DNA of 64,000 nucleotides from NCBI RefSeq assembly GCF_030435705.1, contig NZ_CP129381.1, positions 310,001 through 374,000 on the forward strand. Reading direction: 5' to 3'. Source of the DNA: Rhizobium sp. SSA_523 (GTDB lineage: Bacteria > Pseudomonadota > Alphaproteobacteria > Rhizobiales > Rhizobiaceae). Numbering within the stretch: the stretch's first letter is position 1; each line of letters begins with the position of its first letter. Both the position numbers and the translations under genes were made by a program. Below are positions 1-9,499 of the stretch, piece after piece. The notes beneath the pieces are model-generated. The model saw nothing but the letters and a program-made list of their open reading frames with translations, did no database searches and was not told the origin of the DNA.

Positions 1-1
1 G

Positions 2-880
2 CGAAGGACCGGCTTTGCCAGCTTCGACCTGATGAATGTCATCGGCTATGCTCTTCTGATCTTCGCTGCCGTCGCAACCATCATGCCCTTCCTCTGGATG
101 GTCTCGACCTCGTTCAAGACCGACCAGGAGATCTTCCGGTTTCCGCTGAGCTTCATGCCCGACGGGCTGGAATGGAAGAACTATCTCGATGCCATACGCT
201 CGCCGGAAGCCGGGCGGCAACTCGTCAACAGCCTGATCTATGCGCTGGGCTCCACCTTTTCGAACCTCGTCTTCTGCTCGCTGGCAGGCTATGCGCTGGC
301 CCGCATGCAGTTTTCCGGCAAGAACCTGATCTTCGCGCTGGTTGTCGGGCTTCTGATGGTGCCCGCCCAGAGCCAGATCGTCCCGGTCTATCTGATCGTC
401 CAGAAAATCCCCTTTGCCGGCGGCAATGACTGGCTGGGCAACGGCGGCACTGGTCTGCTCAACACCTATTGGGGCATGATCCTTCCGACGGCGGCAACGC
501 CCTTCGGCATCTTCATGATGCGCCAGTTCTTCACCCGCATCCCAATGGAATATGAGGAATCGGCAAAGCTCGACGGAGCGCCGCCCTTCACCATTTTCCG
601 CCGGATCCTGCTGCCGCTGGCGCGGCCTTCTCTGGCCGTCCTTGGTGTCCTGAGCTTCCAGAGCGCCTGGAACGACTTCGTCTGGCCGCTGATCCTCAAC
701 TCGCATCGGGAAATGGCGACGCTTCAGATCGGCCTGCAACTCCTGCAGAGCGGGCCGGACGCGCGCTGGAATGTGGTGATGGCGATGGCCACGCTGATAA
801 CCATGCCCATCATCATCGTCTATCTGTTCGCCCAGCGGCATGTCGTCGATGGCGCCGTGTCCAGCGGCGTGAAGGGCTGA
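2..880 (+). CDS. Carbohydrate ABC transporter permease (MalG type), 5' end outside window
   Basis: Inner-membrane permease of a binding-protein-dependent sugar importer. The reading frame is open to the window edge; an internal ATG lies at 32, but residues encoded before it continue the cytoplasmic N-terminus, so the true start is probably upstream. About six hydrophobic segments are visible. The EAA loop that docks the ATPase is clear (EESAKLDGAPPFTIF, encoded near 557-600), and the protein ends with the usual short tail after the last helix. It precedes a sialidase-like gene by 57 bp, suggesting one operon for uptake and processing of a glycan-derived sugar. The substrate cannot be read from the permease. 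Confidence 0.9.
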   Translation, partial: RRTGFASFDLMNVIGYALLIFAAVATIMPFLWMVSTSFKTDQEIFRFPLSFMPDGLEWKNYLDAIRSPEAGRQLVNSLIYALGSTFSNLVFCSLAGYALARMQFSGKNLIFALVVGLLMVPAQSQIVPVYLIVQKIPFAGGNDWLGNGGTGLLNTYWGMILPTAATPFGIFMMRQFFTRIPMEYEESAKLDGAPPFTIFRRILLPLARPSLAVLGVLSFQSAWNDFVWPLILNSHREMATLQIGLQLLQSGPDARWNVVMAMATLITMPIIIVYLFAQRHVVDGAVSSGVKG

Positions 881-937
881 TCCGACTAAATCTATCATCA
901 ATGCAAGCAGGCCGCTTCCGCGGCATGGAGGATGCAC

Positions 938-2050
938 GTGACAAAGCCGACCAGTGTCAAGAATGTCGAAGTCTATCGCCGCCCCGCGGAGTTTGCCGCC
1001 TGGCCCGCCAATTATGGTCTGTGGATCTGGGGCGACGAGGCCGTGACCATTTTCGTCCAGGGTTTTCGCGGCGTGTCGGAAGATCTGCATGCCCGCGACA
1101 AGTCGCGGCCTTTCATTCCGGTCCAGGCGCGCAGCCGCGATGGTGGCGAGACCTGGCAGATCGAACGCTTCAACGGCTTCGTACCGGGAAGCCAGACCCT
1201 GTCCGGCGACGAGCATGTTCAGCCCGATCTGGAGGCCCTGCCGAGGATCGATGTGGAGCGGGACTTGCGGCCACTCGATCAACCGATCGATTTCACGGAT
1301 CCGGAGACGATCGTCATGTGCGCCCGCACCGGTCTGTTGGGCGGCTCCATCAGCTGGTTCTATGTCAGCAACGACCGCGCACAGACCTGGCGCGGGCCGT
1401 ATCGGCTGGGCGATTTCGGATTGCCGGGGCTTTCGGCGCGTACGGATATCGTGCCGCTCGGCAAACATGATGCGCTCTTCCTGCTGACCGCGGCAAAGCC
1501 GAATGGCCGGGAAGGCCATGTGTTCTGCGTCCGCACCCGCGATGGCGGCAGGAGCTTCGAATTCCAGAGCTTTTTGGGGGAGGAGCCGGAGGGCTTCTCC
1601 ATCATGCCGGCCTCCATCCAGCTGAAGAACGGCAAGGTTCTGACGCTTGTTCGCTGCTCGACACCCGGCAAGGGTCCGGACCGCAAGGCCTGGATCGATG
1701 CCTATGAGACCAGCGATCAGGGCAAGACCTGGCATTACAGGAACCGTCCTGTGGAAAATACCGGCTATGCCGGCAATCCGCCGACCCTCAACCGGCTGTC
1801 GGACGGACGGCTGGTGCTGGTTTATGGCTACCGCGATGCGCCCTTCGGCATCCGCGCGCGGCTCAGCGCCGATGAAGGCGAGAGCTGGAGCGAGGACATC
1901 ATCATCCGTGACGATGGCGGGATGTCCGATCTTGGCTATCCGCGCAGTGTCATTCGCCCCGATGGCAAGCTGCTGACGGTCTATTACTATAATGACGGCA
2001 GCGAGAGCGAACGCTATATCGCGGCATCGATCGTCACCTTGGACATGTAA
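938..2050 (+). CDS. BNR/Asp-box repeat protein, sialidase-like glycoside hydrolase fold
   Basis: A 370-residue predicted six-bladed beta-propeller. Several Asp-box motifs are visible (SRDGGETW, TRDGGRSF, TSDQGKTW, SADEGESW), as in exo-sialidases and related hydrolases or lyases. No signal peptide is seen, so it probably acts in the cytoplasm on an imported sugar. GTG at 938 is preferred to ATG at 932 because GGAGG at 927-931 touches the ATG but sits six bases before the GTG. The sugar-permease gene just upstream suggests a shared operon. Asp boxes are structural, so true sialidase activity is not shown; a different propeller enzyme is possible. Confidence 0.75.
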   Translation: MTKPTSVKNVEVYRRPAEFAAWPANYGLWIWGDEAVTIFVQGFRGVSEDLHARDKSRPFIPVQARSRDGGETWQIERFNGFVPGSQTLSGDEHVQPDLEALPRIDVERDLRPLDQPIDFTDPETIVMCARTGLLGGSISWFYVSNDRAQTWRGPYRLGDFGLPGLSARTDIVPLGKHDALFLLTAAKPNGREGHVFCVRTRDGGRSFEFQSFLGEEPEGFSIMPASIQLKNGKVLTLVRCSTPGKGPDRKAWIDAYETSDQGKTWHYRNRPVENTGYAGNPPTLNRLSDGRLVLVYGYRDAPFGIRARLSADEGESWSEDIIIRDDGGMSDLGYPRSVIRPDGKLLTVYYYNDGSESERYIAASIVTLDM

Positions 2051-2090
2051 CCGATCGCGGGCCGAGGCGGTTCGCACGCTGAAGGAATAA

Positions 2091-2134
2091 AAAGCCCTTC
2101 GCATTGCCGTTTCGACGGCCGTGTGAGGGGCTTT
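2091..2134. terminator. Stem-loop terminator after the sialidase-like gene
   Basis: Outer arms AAAGCCC and GGGCTTT close a structure that contains a perfect inner hairpin GCCGT-TTCG-ACGGC. The longest T-run is on the minus-strand reading, so it may work in both directions. It separates the sugar locus from dps. Confidence 0.6.
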
Positions 2135-2277
2135 CGCCATCGACCGGTTGCGGATCGACCTATACCAACGTGCATGCCGTTCGATACCACAGGCTGATAT
2201 TGGACCCGGGAATGATTTTGTAGCTTCAGTCAGGTTTTCCGCAGCGTCGGCAACCGGTTTTCCAACTGGAGATGATC

Positions 2278-2793
2278 ATGACCAATCCTTCCCTTTCGGC
2301 TCGGCGCCTTGCGCCTCTCACCACGCCCACGGATCTCGGTGCGACCGCCCGCCACGAGATCTCCGCCTCGCTGACCGCCTTGCTGGCAGATGTCTTCGCG
2401 CTGTATCTGAAGACCAAGAATTTCCACTGGCACATGTCCGGCCGCAATTTCCGCGATTATCACCTTCTCCTGGATGAGCAGGGCGACGAGCTCTTCGAGC
2501 TGACGGATGTGATTGCCGAGCGCGCCCGCAAACTTGGCGGCACTACGCTGCGGTCACTCGGCCACGCCGCGCGCCTGCAGCGCATTGCCGATAATGATGC
2601 GGATTTCGTCACGCCGGACGACATGCTGGCGGAGCTGCGGGAAGACAACACGCAGCTGGTTTCGATCCTGCGCCAGCTTCACGGCGCCACTTCGGAACAC
2701 GGTGATGTGGCCACCACGAGCCTGATCGAGAACTGGATCGATGAGGCCGAGCGGCGCGTCTGGTTCCTGTTCGAAACCTCCCGCTCCGTCTGA
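2278..2793 (+). CDS. dps: Dps-family DNA-protection ferritin-like protein
   Basis: A 171-residue Dps/ferritin-like protein. The family forms dodecamers that oxidise and store Fe(II) with H2O2 and shield DNA in starvation or oxidative stress. The diagnostic helix is present: KTKNFHWHMSG followed by RNFRDYHLLLDEQGDEL, carrying the His/Asp/Glu ferroxidase ligands, with an acidic four-helix pattern and normal family length. ATG at 2278 is chosen over 2272 because GGAG at 2268-2271 abuts the first ATG but is spaced six bases from the second. It lies 105 bp before poxB in the same direction, consistent with a shared stationary-phase or stress role. Confidence 0.9.
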   Translation: MTNPSLSARRLAPLTTPTDLGATARHEISASLTALLADVFALYLKTKNFHWHMSGRNFRDYHLLLDEQGDELFELTDVIAERARKLGGTTLRSLGHAARLQRIADNDADFVTPDDMLAELREDNTQLVSILRQLHGATSEHGDVATTSLIENWIDEAERRVWFLFETSRSV

Positions 2794-2816
2794 CCGGCGG
2801 GGAGGAAGATGAAGAT

Positions 2817-2834
2817 CGTCTGCAACCGCAGACG
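2817..2834 (+). terminator. Small hairpin between dps and poxB
   Basis: Perfect 7-bp stem CGTCTGC-AACC-GCAGACG followed by GTTTC. The T-run is too short for a strong terminator; it could be an attenuator or a messenger-stabilising 3' hairpin for dps. Confidence 0.35.
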
Positions 2835-2898
2835 GTTTCAGCAATTCTCCCCTGGACGGCCAATCGGCGGTTTTGATCGTTTCATCGAGGAGTGCAGC

Positions 2899-4626
2899 AT
2901 GACCATGAAGACAGCCGACATCATCACCGAAGTCCTGCATGCGGCCGGCGTGCGCCGCATCTATGGCGTGGTGGGCGACAGCTTGAATGGGTTGACGGAA
3001 TCCTTGCGCGTTCGCAACGATATCGAGTGGATCCACACACGGCACGAGGAAACGGCTGCCTTCGCCGCCGGCGCCGAAGCGCATCTCACAGGCAGGCTTG
3101 CCGTTTGCGCCGGCAGCTGCGGGCCGGGCAATCTCCATCTGATCAACGGCCTGTTCGATTGCCATCGCTCGCGCGTGCCGGTGCTTGCAATTGCGGCGCA
3201 GATCCCTTCGGCGGAAGTCGGGCGCGGCTATTTCCAGGAAACCCATCCGGACCAGCTCTTTCGCGAATGCAGCCATTTTTGCGAAGTGGTCAGCCATGCG
3301 GAGCAATTGCCGGGCGTGCTGGAATCGGCGATCCGCTCCGCCCTTGGCAATCGCGGCGTGGCGGTCATCGTCATTCCCGGCGATGTGGCGCTTTCGGCGT
3401 TCAGCGGCAAGATCTCCGAGGCCGCCACCTTTGAGTTGCCGCAGCCGAGCGTTACGCCGCAGGCCGGCGAAATCGAAAGGCTGGCCGGGATGCTGAACGA
3501 GAGCGGCAAGACGGCGCTTCTGTGCGGTCGCGGCTGCCAGGGCGCACATGCCGAATTGCTGCAGCTGGCCGAAGCGCTCAAGGCGCCGATCGTCCATGCG
3601 CTTGGCGGCAAGGAACATGTGGAATGGGACAATCCCTATGATGTCGGCATGACGGGTCTTATCGGCTTCTCCTCCGGCTATGCGGCGCTGCAGGAATGCG
3701 ACACGCTTGTCATGCTCGGCACGGATTTTCCGTACCGCCAGTTCTATCCGTCCGAGGCAAAGATCGTGCAGGTGGATATCCGACCGGAAAACCTCGGCCG
3801 GCGTGTTCCGCTCGATCTTGCGCTTGTGGGCGATGTGAGATCGACGCTCTCCGCCGTTCTGCCGCACATTGCAGTGAAGACCGACGCCTCCTTCCTCGAG
3901 CTCTGCCAGGACCGCTATGTCAAGGCACGCGCCGATCTGGATGATCTCGCCACGGGCAAGGCCGGCCGGACCATCCATCCGCAATATCTGGCGAAGCTGC
4001 TGAGCGATCATGCCCGCGAAGATGCGGTCTTCACTTTCGATGTCGGCACGCCGACGATCTGGGCAGCCCGCTACCTCAGGATGAACGGCAAGCGCCGCAT
4101 GATCGGCTCGCTGGTCCATGGTTCGATGGCAAATGCCATGCCGCAGGCCATCGGCGCCCAGGCAGCCTATCCCGGCCGCCAGGTGATCAGCCTCTCGGGC
4201 GATGGCGGCTTTGCCATGCTGATGGGCGATTTTCTAACCCTCGTTCAGCAGGATCTGCCGGTCAAGGTCGTGATCTTCAACAATGCGAGCCTCGGCTTCG
4301 TGGCCATGGAAATGAAGGCTTCGGGCTTTCTGGAAACCGGCACATCGCTGAAGAACCCGAATTTCGCGGCCCTTGCCGAAGCGGTCGGCGTGCATGCCAT
4401 CCGGGTCGAGGACCCTGCGGCGCTGGAGGATGCGGTCAAGGATATTCTTGCGCATGACGGACCGGCACTCCTCGATGTCGTCACCAATACGCAGGAATTG
4501 TCCATGCCGCCGCAGATCAGCGCCGAGCAGATCAAGGGTTTCAGCCTCTGGGCTCTTCGGACGGTGATGAACGGCCGTGGAGACGAGCTGGTCGACCTCA
4601 CCCTGTCGAATTTCCTCAGACGGTGA
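2899..4626 (+). CDS. poxB: Pyruvate oxidase / quinone-dependent pyruvate dehydrogenase (PoxB-like)
   Basis: A 575-residue thiamine-diphosphate and FAD flavoenzyme of the PoxB group, which decarboxylates pyruvate to acetate and CO2 and passes electrons to membrane quinone. The N-terminal domain has the catalytic Glu (HTRHEET, near residue 50) and the typical GxxGPGN loop (GSCGPGN). The C-terminal domain has the ThDP-binding GDGGFAML ... NNASLGF motif. An in-frame ATG at 2809 would add 30 non-family residues; ATG at 2899 follows GAGGAG and starts exactly at the conserved domain. Acetolactate synthase and other ThDP decarboxylases are the main alternatives, but overall similarity and length favour PoxB. 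Confidence 0.88.
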   Translation: MTMKTADIITEVLHAAGVRRIYGVVGDSLNGLTESLRVRNDIEWIHTRHEETAAFAAGAEAHLTGRLAVCAGSCGPGNLHLINGLFDCHRSRVPVLAIAAQIPSAEVGRGYFQETHPDQLFRECSHFCEVVSHAEQLPGVLESAIRSALGNRGVAVIVIPGDVALSAFSGKISEAATFELPQPSVTPQAGEIERLAGMLNESGKTALLCGRGCQGAHAELLQLAEALKAPIVHALGGKEHVEWDNPYDVGMTGLIGFSSGYAALQECDTLVMLGTDFPYRQFYPSEAKIVQVDIRPENLGRRVPLDLALVGDVRSTLSAVLPHIAVKTDASFLELCQDRYVKARADLDDLATGKAGRTIHPQYLAKLLSDHAREDAVFTFDVGTPTIWAARYLRMNGKRRMIGSLVHGSMANAMPQAIGAQAAYPGRQVISLSGDGGFAMLMGDFLTLVQQDLPVKVVIFNNASLGFVAMEMKASGFLETGTSLKNPNFAALAEAVGVHAIRVEDPAALEDAVKDILAHDGPALLDVVTNTQELSMPPQISAEQIKGFSLWALRTVMNGRGDELVDLTLSNFLRR

Positions 4627-4699
4627 CGAAAGACTTGAGGCCGGTTGCCGTGCGTGGCGGCAGCCATCCGCGAGCACCGTCCGACCGTCATTTTCGTCG

Positions 4700-5470
4700 T
4701 CAGCGCGCCATCCAGCCGCCATCGACCATCAGATTATGGCCGGTCAGGTAAGTGGCTTCTTCGCTGGCAAGGAAGAGAACGGCGCGAGCGACATCGATCG
4801 GCGTTCCGAGGCGAGGAAGCGGCGTGCGGCTCCTGGAATAATCCAGCATCTCCGGATCGATTGCCCGCCCGCCTTTGCCGGTCAGGATCTTGCCCGGCGC
4901 CACGGCATTGCAGATGATGTTCTCATGGCCGTAATCCGAGGCTACCTGCTTGGTCATGTAGACCATGCCCGCTTTGCTGACGCCATAGGCGAAATCTCCG
5001 GGAGCAGCGATCATGCCGTGCTGCGAGGTGATGTTGACGATGCGTCCGCGCGCCTCGCCGATGATATCCTGCGTCAGCATCTGACGCACGGCCGCGCGCA
5101 GGCAGAGATAGGCGCCTTTCAGGTTGACGTCCGTCACACGGTCCCACTCCGCCTCGTCGGTCTCGACGAGCGATGAGCCGCCTCGCACGACCGCGTTGTT
5201 GACGAGAATGTCGATCCGTCCAAAGCGCTGCGCCGTTTCGTCGAACAAAGTCTGCACGTCGGAGCTTCTGGAAATATCCGCCTTGGCGAAGATCGCCGCG
5301 TCACTAATCTTTCGAAGCTCGTCGATCACCGGTGTTCCGCCTTCGACGACATCGGCGGTCACATCGGCCGCCACCACGGTTGCGCCCTCACTGGCGAACA
5401 AAAGGGATATTGCGCGGCCTATTCCAGAGGATGCGCCGGTGATGATCGCGGTCTTGCCTGCCAATCTCAT
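4700..5470 (-). CDS. Short-chain dehydrogenase/reductase
   Basis: A 256-residue classical SDR oxidoreductase. Visible motifs are TGASSGIG (cofactor binding, about residue 12), NNAV in place of the usual NNAG, the catalytic Ser (NITSQHG) and YGVSK (catalytic Tyr and Lys), and a C-terminal DGGWMAR. The longer frame extends upstream to 5629 but overlaps the ATPase gene; ATG at 5470 gives the standard SDR N-terminus. It is the last gene of the leftward ureide/ABC operon, 10 bp after the ATPase. A role in oxidising the imported compound or an intermediate such as ureidoglycolate is possible but not shown. Confidence 0.85.
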   Translation of the reverse strand: MRLAGKTAIITGASSGIGRAISLLFASEGATVVAADVTADVVEGGTPVIDELRKISDAAIFAKADISRSSDVQTLFDETAQRFGRIDILVNNAVVRGGSSLVETDEAEWDRVTDVNLKGAYLCLRAAVRQMLTQDIIGEARGRIVNITSQHGMIAAPGDFAYGVSKAGMVYMTKQVASDYGHENIICNAVAPGKILTGKGGRAIDPEMLDYSRSRTPLPRLGTPIDVARAVLFLASEEATYLTGHNLMVDGGWMAR

Positions 5471-5480
5471 TCTTCTGATC

Positions 5481-6236
5481 CTAATGCCTGATAACCTGCT
5501 GCAGAAAGGTCTTGGTCCGCTCATGCTGCGGGTTGGAGAAGAAGGGCTCGGGCGCATTGCGCTCGACGATCGTGCCGCGATCCATGAAGATGACCTCGTC
5601 GGCGATGGACCGTGCAAATCCCATTTCATGGGTCACGCAGACCATGGTCATGCCCTCATGGGCCAGCTCCACCATGACATCCAGCACTTCCTTGATCATC
5701 TCCGGGTCGAGAGCGGATGTCGGCTCGTCGAACAGCATGATCTGCGGCTCCATGCACAGGGCGCGTGCAATGGCGACCCGCTGCTGCTGCCCGCCGGAGA
5801 TCTGCGAGGGCATTTTGTGGGCGTGATCGGCAATCTGCACACGGTCGAGATAATGTCGCGCCAGCGCCTCGGCCTCGGCACGGGGCTTGCCGCGGTTCTT
5901 CATCGGCGCAATCATCAGGTTCTGCAGCACGGTCAGGTGCGGGAAGAGATTGAAATGCTGGAAGACCATGCCGACTTCCTGCCGCACCTTGTCCAGATTG
6001 CGGGTGGAGCCGCCGATGGAGAAGCCGTCGACCGTGATGGAGCCGGTATCGAAGGTCTCAAGCCCGTTGATGCAGCGGATGAGCGTCGACTTGCCGGATC
6101 CGGATGGGCCGCAGATGACGATGCGCTGTCCGCGGGTGACATCAAGATCGATGCCGTCCAGGGCCTTGAAGCCTGAGAAGGATTTGGTGAGGGCGCGGAT
6201 GGCGATCACGGTGCGGCCGGAATTGACGGTGTTCAT
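5481..6236 (-). CDS. Polar amino-acid-type ABC transporter ATPase (GlnQ-like)
   Basis: A 251-residue cytoplasmic ATPase energising the importer formed with the two permeases and the binding protein upstream. Walker [10 protein letters not shown] at residues 43-51, signature [15 protein letters not shown] near 147, Walker [13 protein letters not shown] and H-loop [10 protein letters not shown] are all intact. ATG at 6236 overlaps the stop codon of the epimerase gene (ATGA), indicating translational coupling. The family carries amino acids, opines and related small polar molecules; the neighbouring allantoinase and ureidoglycolate lyase suggest a ureide or ureido compound here. Confidence 0.92.
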   Translation of the reverse strand: MNTVNSGRTVIAIRALTKSFSGFKALDGIDLDVTRGQRIVICGPSGSGKSTLIRCINGLETFDTGSITVDGFSIGGSTRNLDKVRQEVGMVFQHFNLFPHLTVLQNLMIAPMKNRGKPRAEAEALARHYLDRVQIADHAHKMPSQISGGQQQRVAIARALCMEPQIMLFDEPTSALDPEMIKEVLDVMVELAHEGMTMVCVTHEMGFARSIADEVIFMDRGTIVERNAPEPFFSNPQHERTKTFLQQVIRH

Positions 6237-7222
6237 GCACTTGTCCTTGTCGCGGGCGGGTCGAAGCGGGTAAGCCAATCGGCATAATCGGAGGCGGCCT
6301 CGTCAGGACTGCGGGCATGGTGGCCGCAATCCTGCACCAGGCGTTCGATGCAAAGGGGTGCGCGATCCTGCGCCATGGTGACGCTGACATTCGCCGTTTC
6401 ATGCGGTCCGGCAAGCGCGGCATCGCCGCCGCCGATCCGGGGCGAGAGAGTATTGGCCCAATCCAGCACGGTATGCGAGGATCCGGCGCCGACATTGTAG
6501 GTCATGTGCTGAAGCCTCTCGCCTGTCAGTAGCCCGAGAAGGTCCAGCCCGGCATCGCGGCTGTAAAGCCAGTCGCCGGCGAGCGGCCGTCCAAGACGGG
6601 CGGGCCTGCCCTTGCGCCAATGGGACAGGATCTGCGCATGCGGGCTGAGCAGCGGGCGAACGCCTGTCGAATGTTCCCAGGGACCGAAGAGCGGACCGAG
6701 CCGGGCGATCCTGAGATCGTAACCGAAAAGCGCGGCCATCCGGCGCGCCGTCCCCTCGGCCGCGACCTTGGTGATGCCGTACAGGCTGGCGGGATCGAGC
6801 TTGCGATCTTCCGCTATGGAGCCCTCGTCGAGGCCGACATGGCCATAAACGGCGACACTGCTCGCACAGACAATGCGGGACAGATCCTCCGCCTGCGCCA
6901 GCATCTTCATCAGCGTGGCGGTGCCGCCGATATTGACGGCGATGATCCGTGCGGCCATCTCCCGCTCGGCGTCGACGTTAGGGGTCATCGCCGCCAGGTG
7001 CAGGACGGATTGCGGCCGGGCCGCAGCGATGGCTCGAGAGAGATCCGCCTCGCTGCAGATGTCGCCGAGGACGAGGCTGGCTCCAGCAAGTTCGGGGGCA
7101 TCGCGAAAGGGATCGGCAAGGCCCGTTGAGGCAAACAGCGTCACCTCATGGCCTGCCTTCAACAGCGCCTCTGCGCTGGCCAGGCCGACAAAGCCGGTGC
7201 CGCCGGTGATCAGAATGCGCAC
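6233..7222 (-). CDS. NAD-dependent epimerase/dehydratase (extended SDR)
   Basis: A 329-residue extended SDR. The N-terminal Rossmann motif GGTGFVG (residues 7-13), VLHLAA and the YGITK catalytic Tyr/Lys motif are visible. The family acts on nucleotide sugars or other sugar-like substrates. Its place between ABC permease and ABC ATPase genes is unusual for housekeeping sugar-nucleotide synthesis and suggests a catabolic dehydrogenase or epimerase acting on the imported substrate. Substrate unknown. Confidence 0.82.
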   Translation of the reverse strand: MRILITGGTGFVGLASAEALLKAGHEVTLFASTGLADPFRDAPELAGASLVLGDICSEADLSRAIAAARPQSVLHLAAMTPNVDAEREMAARIIAVNIGGTATLMKMLAQAEDLSRIVCASSVAVYGHVGLDEGSIAEDRKLDPASLYGITKVAAEGTARRMAALFGYDLRIARLGPLFGPWEHSTGVRPLLSPHAQILSHWRKGRPARLGRPLAGDWLYSRDAGLDLLGLLTGERLQHMTYNVGAGSSHTVLDWANTLSPRIGGGDAALAGPHETANVSVTMAQDRAPLCIERLVQDCGHHARSPDEAASDYADWLTRFDPPATRTSA

Positions 7223-7226
7223 GGTC

Positions 7227-7901
7227 TCATCCTCTTCCGATAATGGCCTTGCGCTCCAGGCGCGACACCCAATGGGAGAAGGGCCAGAGCATGATGAAGA
7301 AGATGACGGCCGCAGCCGTCAGCGGGGTCGGATTGTAGGTCTGCTCCTGCGCCACGCGGGCAGAGCGGAGAAGTTCGGGAAGCGCCACCAGCGAAGCGAT
7401 CGACGTCGTTTTGACGAGTTCGAGCGAGTTGCTGGCGAGCGGTGCGACGACTTTCCGGATGGCCTGCGGCAGGATGATGTAAATCATGCCGCGGAACTTG
7501 TGAAAGCCAAGCGCTGCCGCGGCCTCGTGCTGACCCTTGGGGATCGATTCCAGTCCTGCGCGGAAAATCTCGCTGAAATAGCCGGTATTGTTAATGACCA
7601 GCGCCACTGTGACGGCGGTGAAGCTGCCAAGCGTCAGCCCGAAGAAGGGCAGGCTGTAATAGATGAGCACGAGCAGGACGAGCACCGGAAAGGCACGCAG
7701 AAGATCGATGACCACGACCATCAGCCGGCGTATGCCCGGATTTGCGAAACTGTAGGCGACCGCAACCGTCAGGCCGGAGAGCAGCGACAGGGGCAAGGCG
7801 ACGGCCGCCAATAGCAGGGTCAGCTGCAATCCCTGCAAAAGCAGGGGGTAGACGAGCTTCAAGGAGTCGATATTGGCAAAATTGAGCAGAAGAAGTTCCA
7901 T
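7227..7901 (-). CDS. Polar amino-acid ABC transporter permease (HisM/GlnP type)
   Basis: A 224-residue inner-membrane permease with about five hydrophobic segments and the EAA loop PKGQHEAAAALGFHKFRGM. ATG at 7901 starts just before the first hydrophobic stretch; a frame extension to 7937 would overlap the previous permease gene. It pairs with the adjacent permease (10 bp upstream) to form the membrane channel of the importer. Confidence 0.9.
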   Translation of the reverse strand: MELLLLNFANIDSLKLVYPLLLQGLQLTLLLAAVALPLSLLSGLTVAVAYSFANPGIRRLMVVVIDLLRAFPVLVLLVLIYYSLPFFGLTLGSFTAVTVALVINNTGYFSEIFRAGLESIPKGQHEAAAALGFHKFRGMIYIILPQAIRKVVAPLASNSLELVKTTSIASLVALPELLRSARVAQEQTYNPTPLTAAAVIFFIMLWPFSHWVSRLERKAIIGRG

Positions 7902-7911
7902 GCCCGTTTCC

Positions 7912-8577
7912 TCAATGGGAGTATCGACGTTCCACATAGCGGCTGAAGGCCACCAGCGGGATGAAGAACAGAAGGTAGAAGAAGGCGGCGAGCGTCAGCG
8001 GCGAAGGATTGGCCTTGATCGACATGATGCTCTGCGCGGCGCCGAGAGTCTCCTGCAGCGAGACCGCGACACCCAGCGCAGTGCCCTTGGTGATCGCGAT
8101 CGAGCGATTGGTGACGAGCGGCAGGGCAAGGCGCACCGCCTGCGGCAGGATGATGTAAGAGAGCGTGCGCCATGGCTTGAAGGCAAGCGCCGTCGCCGCC
8201 TCCCATTGCCCCTTCGGCACTGCGACGATGGAGGCCCAGAAGATTTCAGCCGCGAAGGCGGACAGGACTGCGGCCAGGCCGAAGACCGTTGCCAGGAAAG
8301 GGGAGAAGGCGATGCCGAGATAGGGCAGGCCGAAATAGACGAAGATCAGTACCACGAGCTGCGGCAGGGTACGGAAGATCTCGATATAGGTGGTGATCAC
8401 CCCATCGATGATGCGATTGCGCAGGCACCGGAGAATGGCCAGCACAAGCCCGGTCATCAGGCCGATGACGATGACGGCGAGCGAGGCCTGGACCGTCACC
8501 CAGAAACCCGCCAGCACGTCGGGAAATGCCTCCTTGAGGATCTCCCAATTGAGATAGTTGTCGATGATTTTCTGCAT
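7912..8577 (-). CDS. Polar amino-acid ABC transporter permease (HisQ/GlnP type)
   Basis: A 221-residue permease with the EAA loop PKGQWEAATALAFKPWRTL and several transmembrane helices. It follows the binding-protein gene by 56 bp and is the likely heterodimer partner of the next permease. Substrate specificity lies with the binding protein. Confidence 0.9.
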   Translation of the reverse strand: MQKIIDNYLNWEILKEAFPDVLAGFWVTVQASLAVIVIGLMTGLVLAILRCLRNRIIDGVITTYIEIFRTLPQLVVLIFVYFGLPYLGIAFSPFLATVFGLAAVLSAFAAEIFWASIVAVPKGQWEAATALAFKPWRTLSYIILPQAVRLALPLVTNRSIAITKGTALGVAVSLQETLGAAQSIMSIKANPSPLTLAAFFYLLFFIPLVAFSRYVERRYSH

Positions 8578-8633
8578 GGCGCACTCCCGGAAGAGGCCGC
8601 TGAACCAGGGTCCGCGGCCTCCGCTGTCAGGAT

Positions 8634-9476
8634 TTATTTGCAGGCGAGTTCATGCGGCGTGGCATCGTAGCCGGTAAAGTCCGGGGCGCCATAGCCCGGA
8701 TAGACTGTGCTCAGCGGGCTGTCGGCCGCCGGCTTCTCGTTGTACCACTTCTCATAGAGCGCCACGAGAACGCCTTCCTTCTTCAGGCATTCGATGGCGT
8801 CTTCCACCTTGTTGCGCAGCGCCTGGTCGTCGTTGCGGAAGGCATAGCCGAATTTTCGACCATCGAAATCCTTGAAGGCGACCTCGATCATCGGATTCTT
8901 GCTCGCGGCATAGACGGTGGTCGGGATCTCGTTGAGCGCGGAGAAGGCGCGGCGGGTGAGGACCGCCTGGACGGAATCCGGGAACGTATCGTAGCGCTGG
9001 ACCTCGAAGCCGTATTTCTCCGCATTCGCGGTTGCCCAGGTATCGGAGAGGGTTCCGCGATTGACGGCAATGGCCTTGCCCTTCAGATCCTCGAAGCCGC
9101 CGATCTTGTCACCCTTGGCGACGATGAAGCCGTTGCCGGTCGCGAAGATCGGCTCGGAAAACAGCATTTTCTCGCTGCGGTCCTTGGTGATGTTCAACGG
9201 GTTGACGGTGATGTCGATACGGCCGGCAAAAAGCGCGGCGAAGAGACCGGAGAAATTGACGTCGGTGATCTCGACCTTGGGTCGGCCGATCTTTTCGCCG
9301 ACGGCGTTGATCAGATCGACGCCGAAGCCTTCCGGCCCGTTCGCGCCCCTGACCATCCAGGGTGCAACGCCGAAGTCGGAGCCGACAACGAGCGGCGCTG
9401 CGTCCTGGGCGGTGGCTGTGGAGGCCAGGGTCAATGCCATGACGCCGGCGATGGTGGAAAGAAGCATTGTCTTCAT
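8634..9476 (-). CDS. Periplasmic amino-acid-type solute-binding protein (family 3)
   Basis: A 280-residue binding protein with a clear Sec signal peptide (KTMLLSTIAGVMALTLASTATA, cleavage after residue 22-23) and family 3 features (GFGVDLINAVGEKIG, RIDITVNPLNITKDRSEKMLFSEP). ATG at 9476 is preceded by AAGGGGAA. It captures the substrate in the periplasm for the two downstream permeases. The gene lies between the puuE-like gene and the permeases, so a ureide such as allantoin or an allantoin derivative is the leading candidate ligand, by inference from neighbours only. Confidence 0.9.
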   Translation of the reverse strand: MKTMLLSTIAGVMALTLASTATAQDAAPLVVGSDFGVAPWMVRGANGPEGFGVDLINAVGEKIGRPKVEITDVNFSGLFAALFAGRIDITVNPLNITKDRSEKMLFSEPIFATGNGFIVAKGDKIGGFEDLKGKAIAVNRGTLSDTWATANAEKYGFEVQRYDTFPDSVQAVLTRRAFSALNEIPTTVYAASKNPMIEVAFKDFDGRKFGYAFRNDDQALRNKVEDAIECLKKEGVLVALYEKWYNEKPAADSPLSTVYPGYGAPDFTGYDATPHELACK

Positions 9477-9499
9477 TTTTAAGTTCCCCTTTTGTCGAA

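Noticed and set aside
2554..4119. Long open frame (521 codons) on the minus strand opposite dps/poxB
   Set aside because: It mirrors the conserved poxB reading frame, is Arg/His-rich with no family motif or ribosome site; a GC-rich shadow frame.
6142..6495. Minus-strand frame overlapping the epimerase/ATPase junction
   Set aside because: Out of frame with both conserved genes, which already overlap by ATGA.
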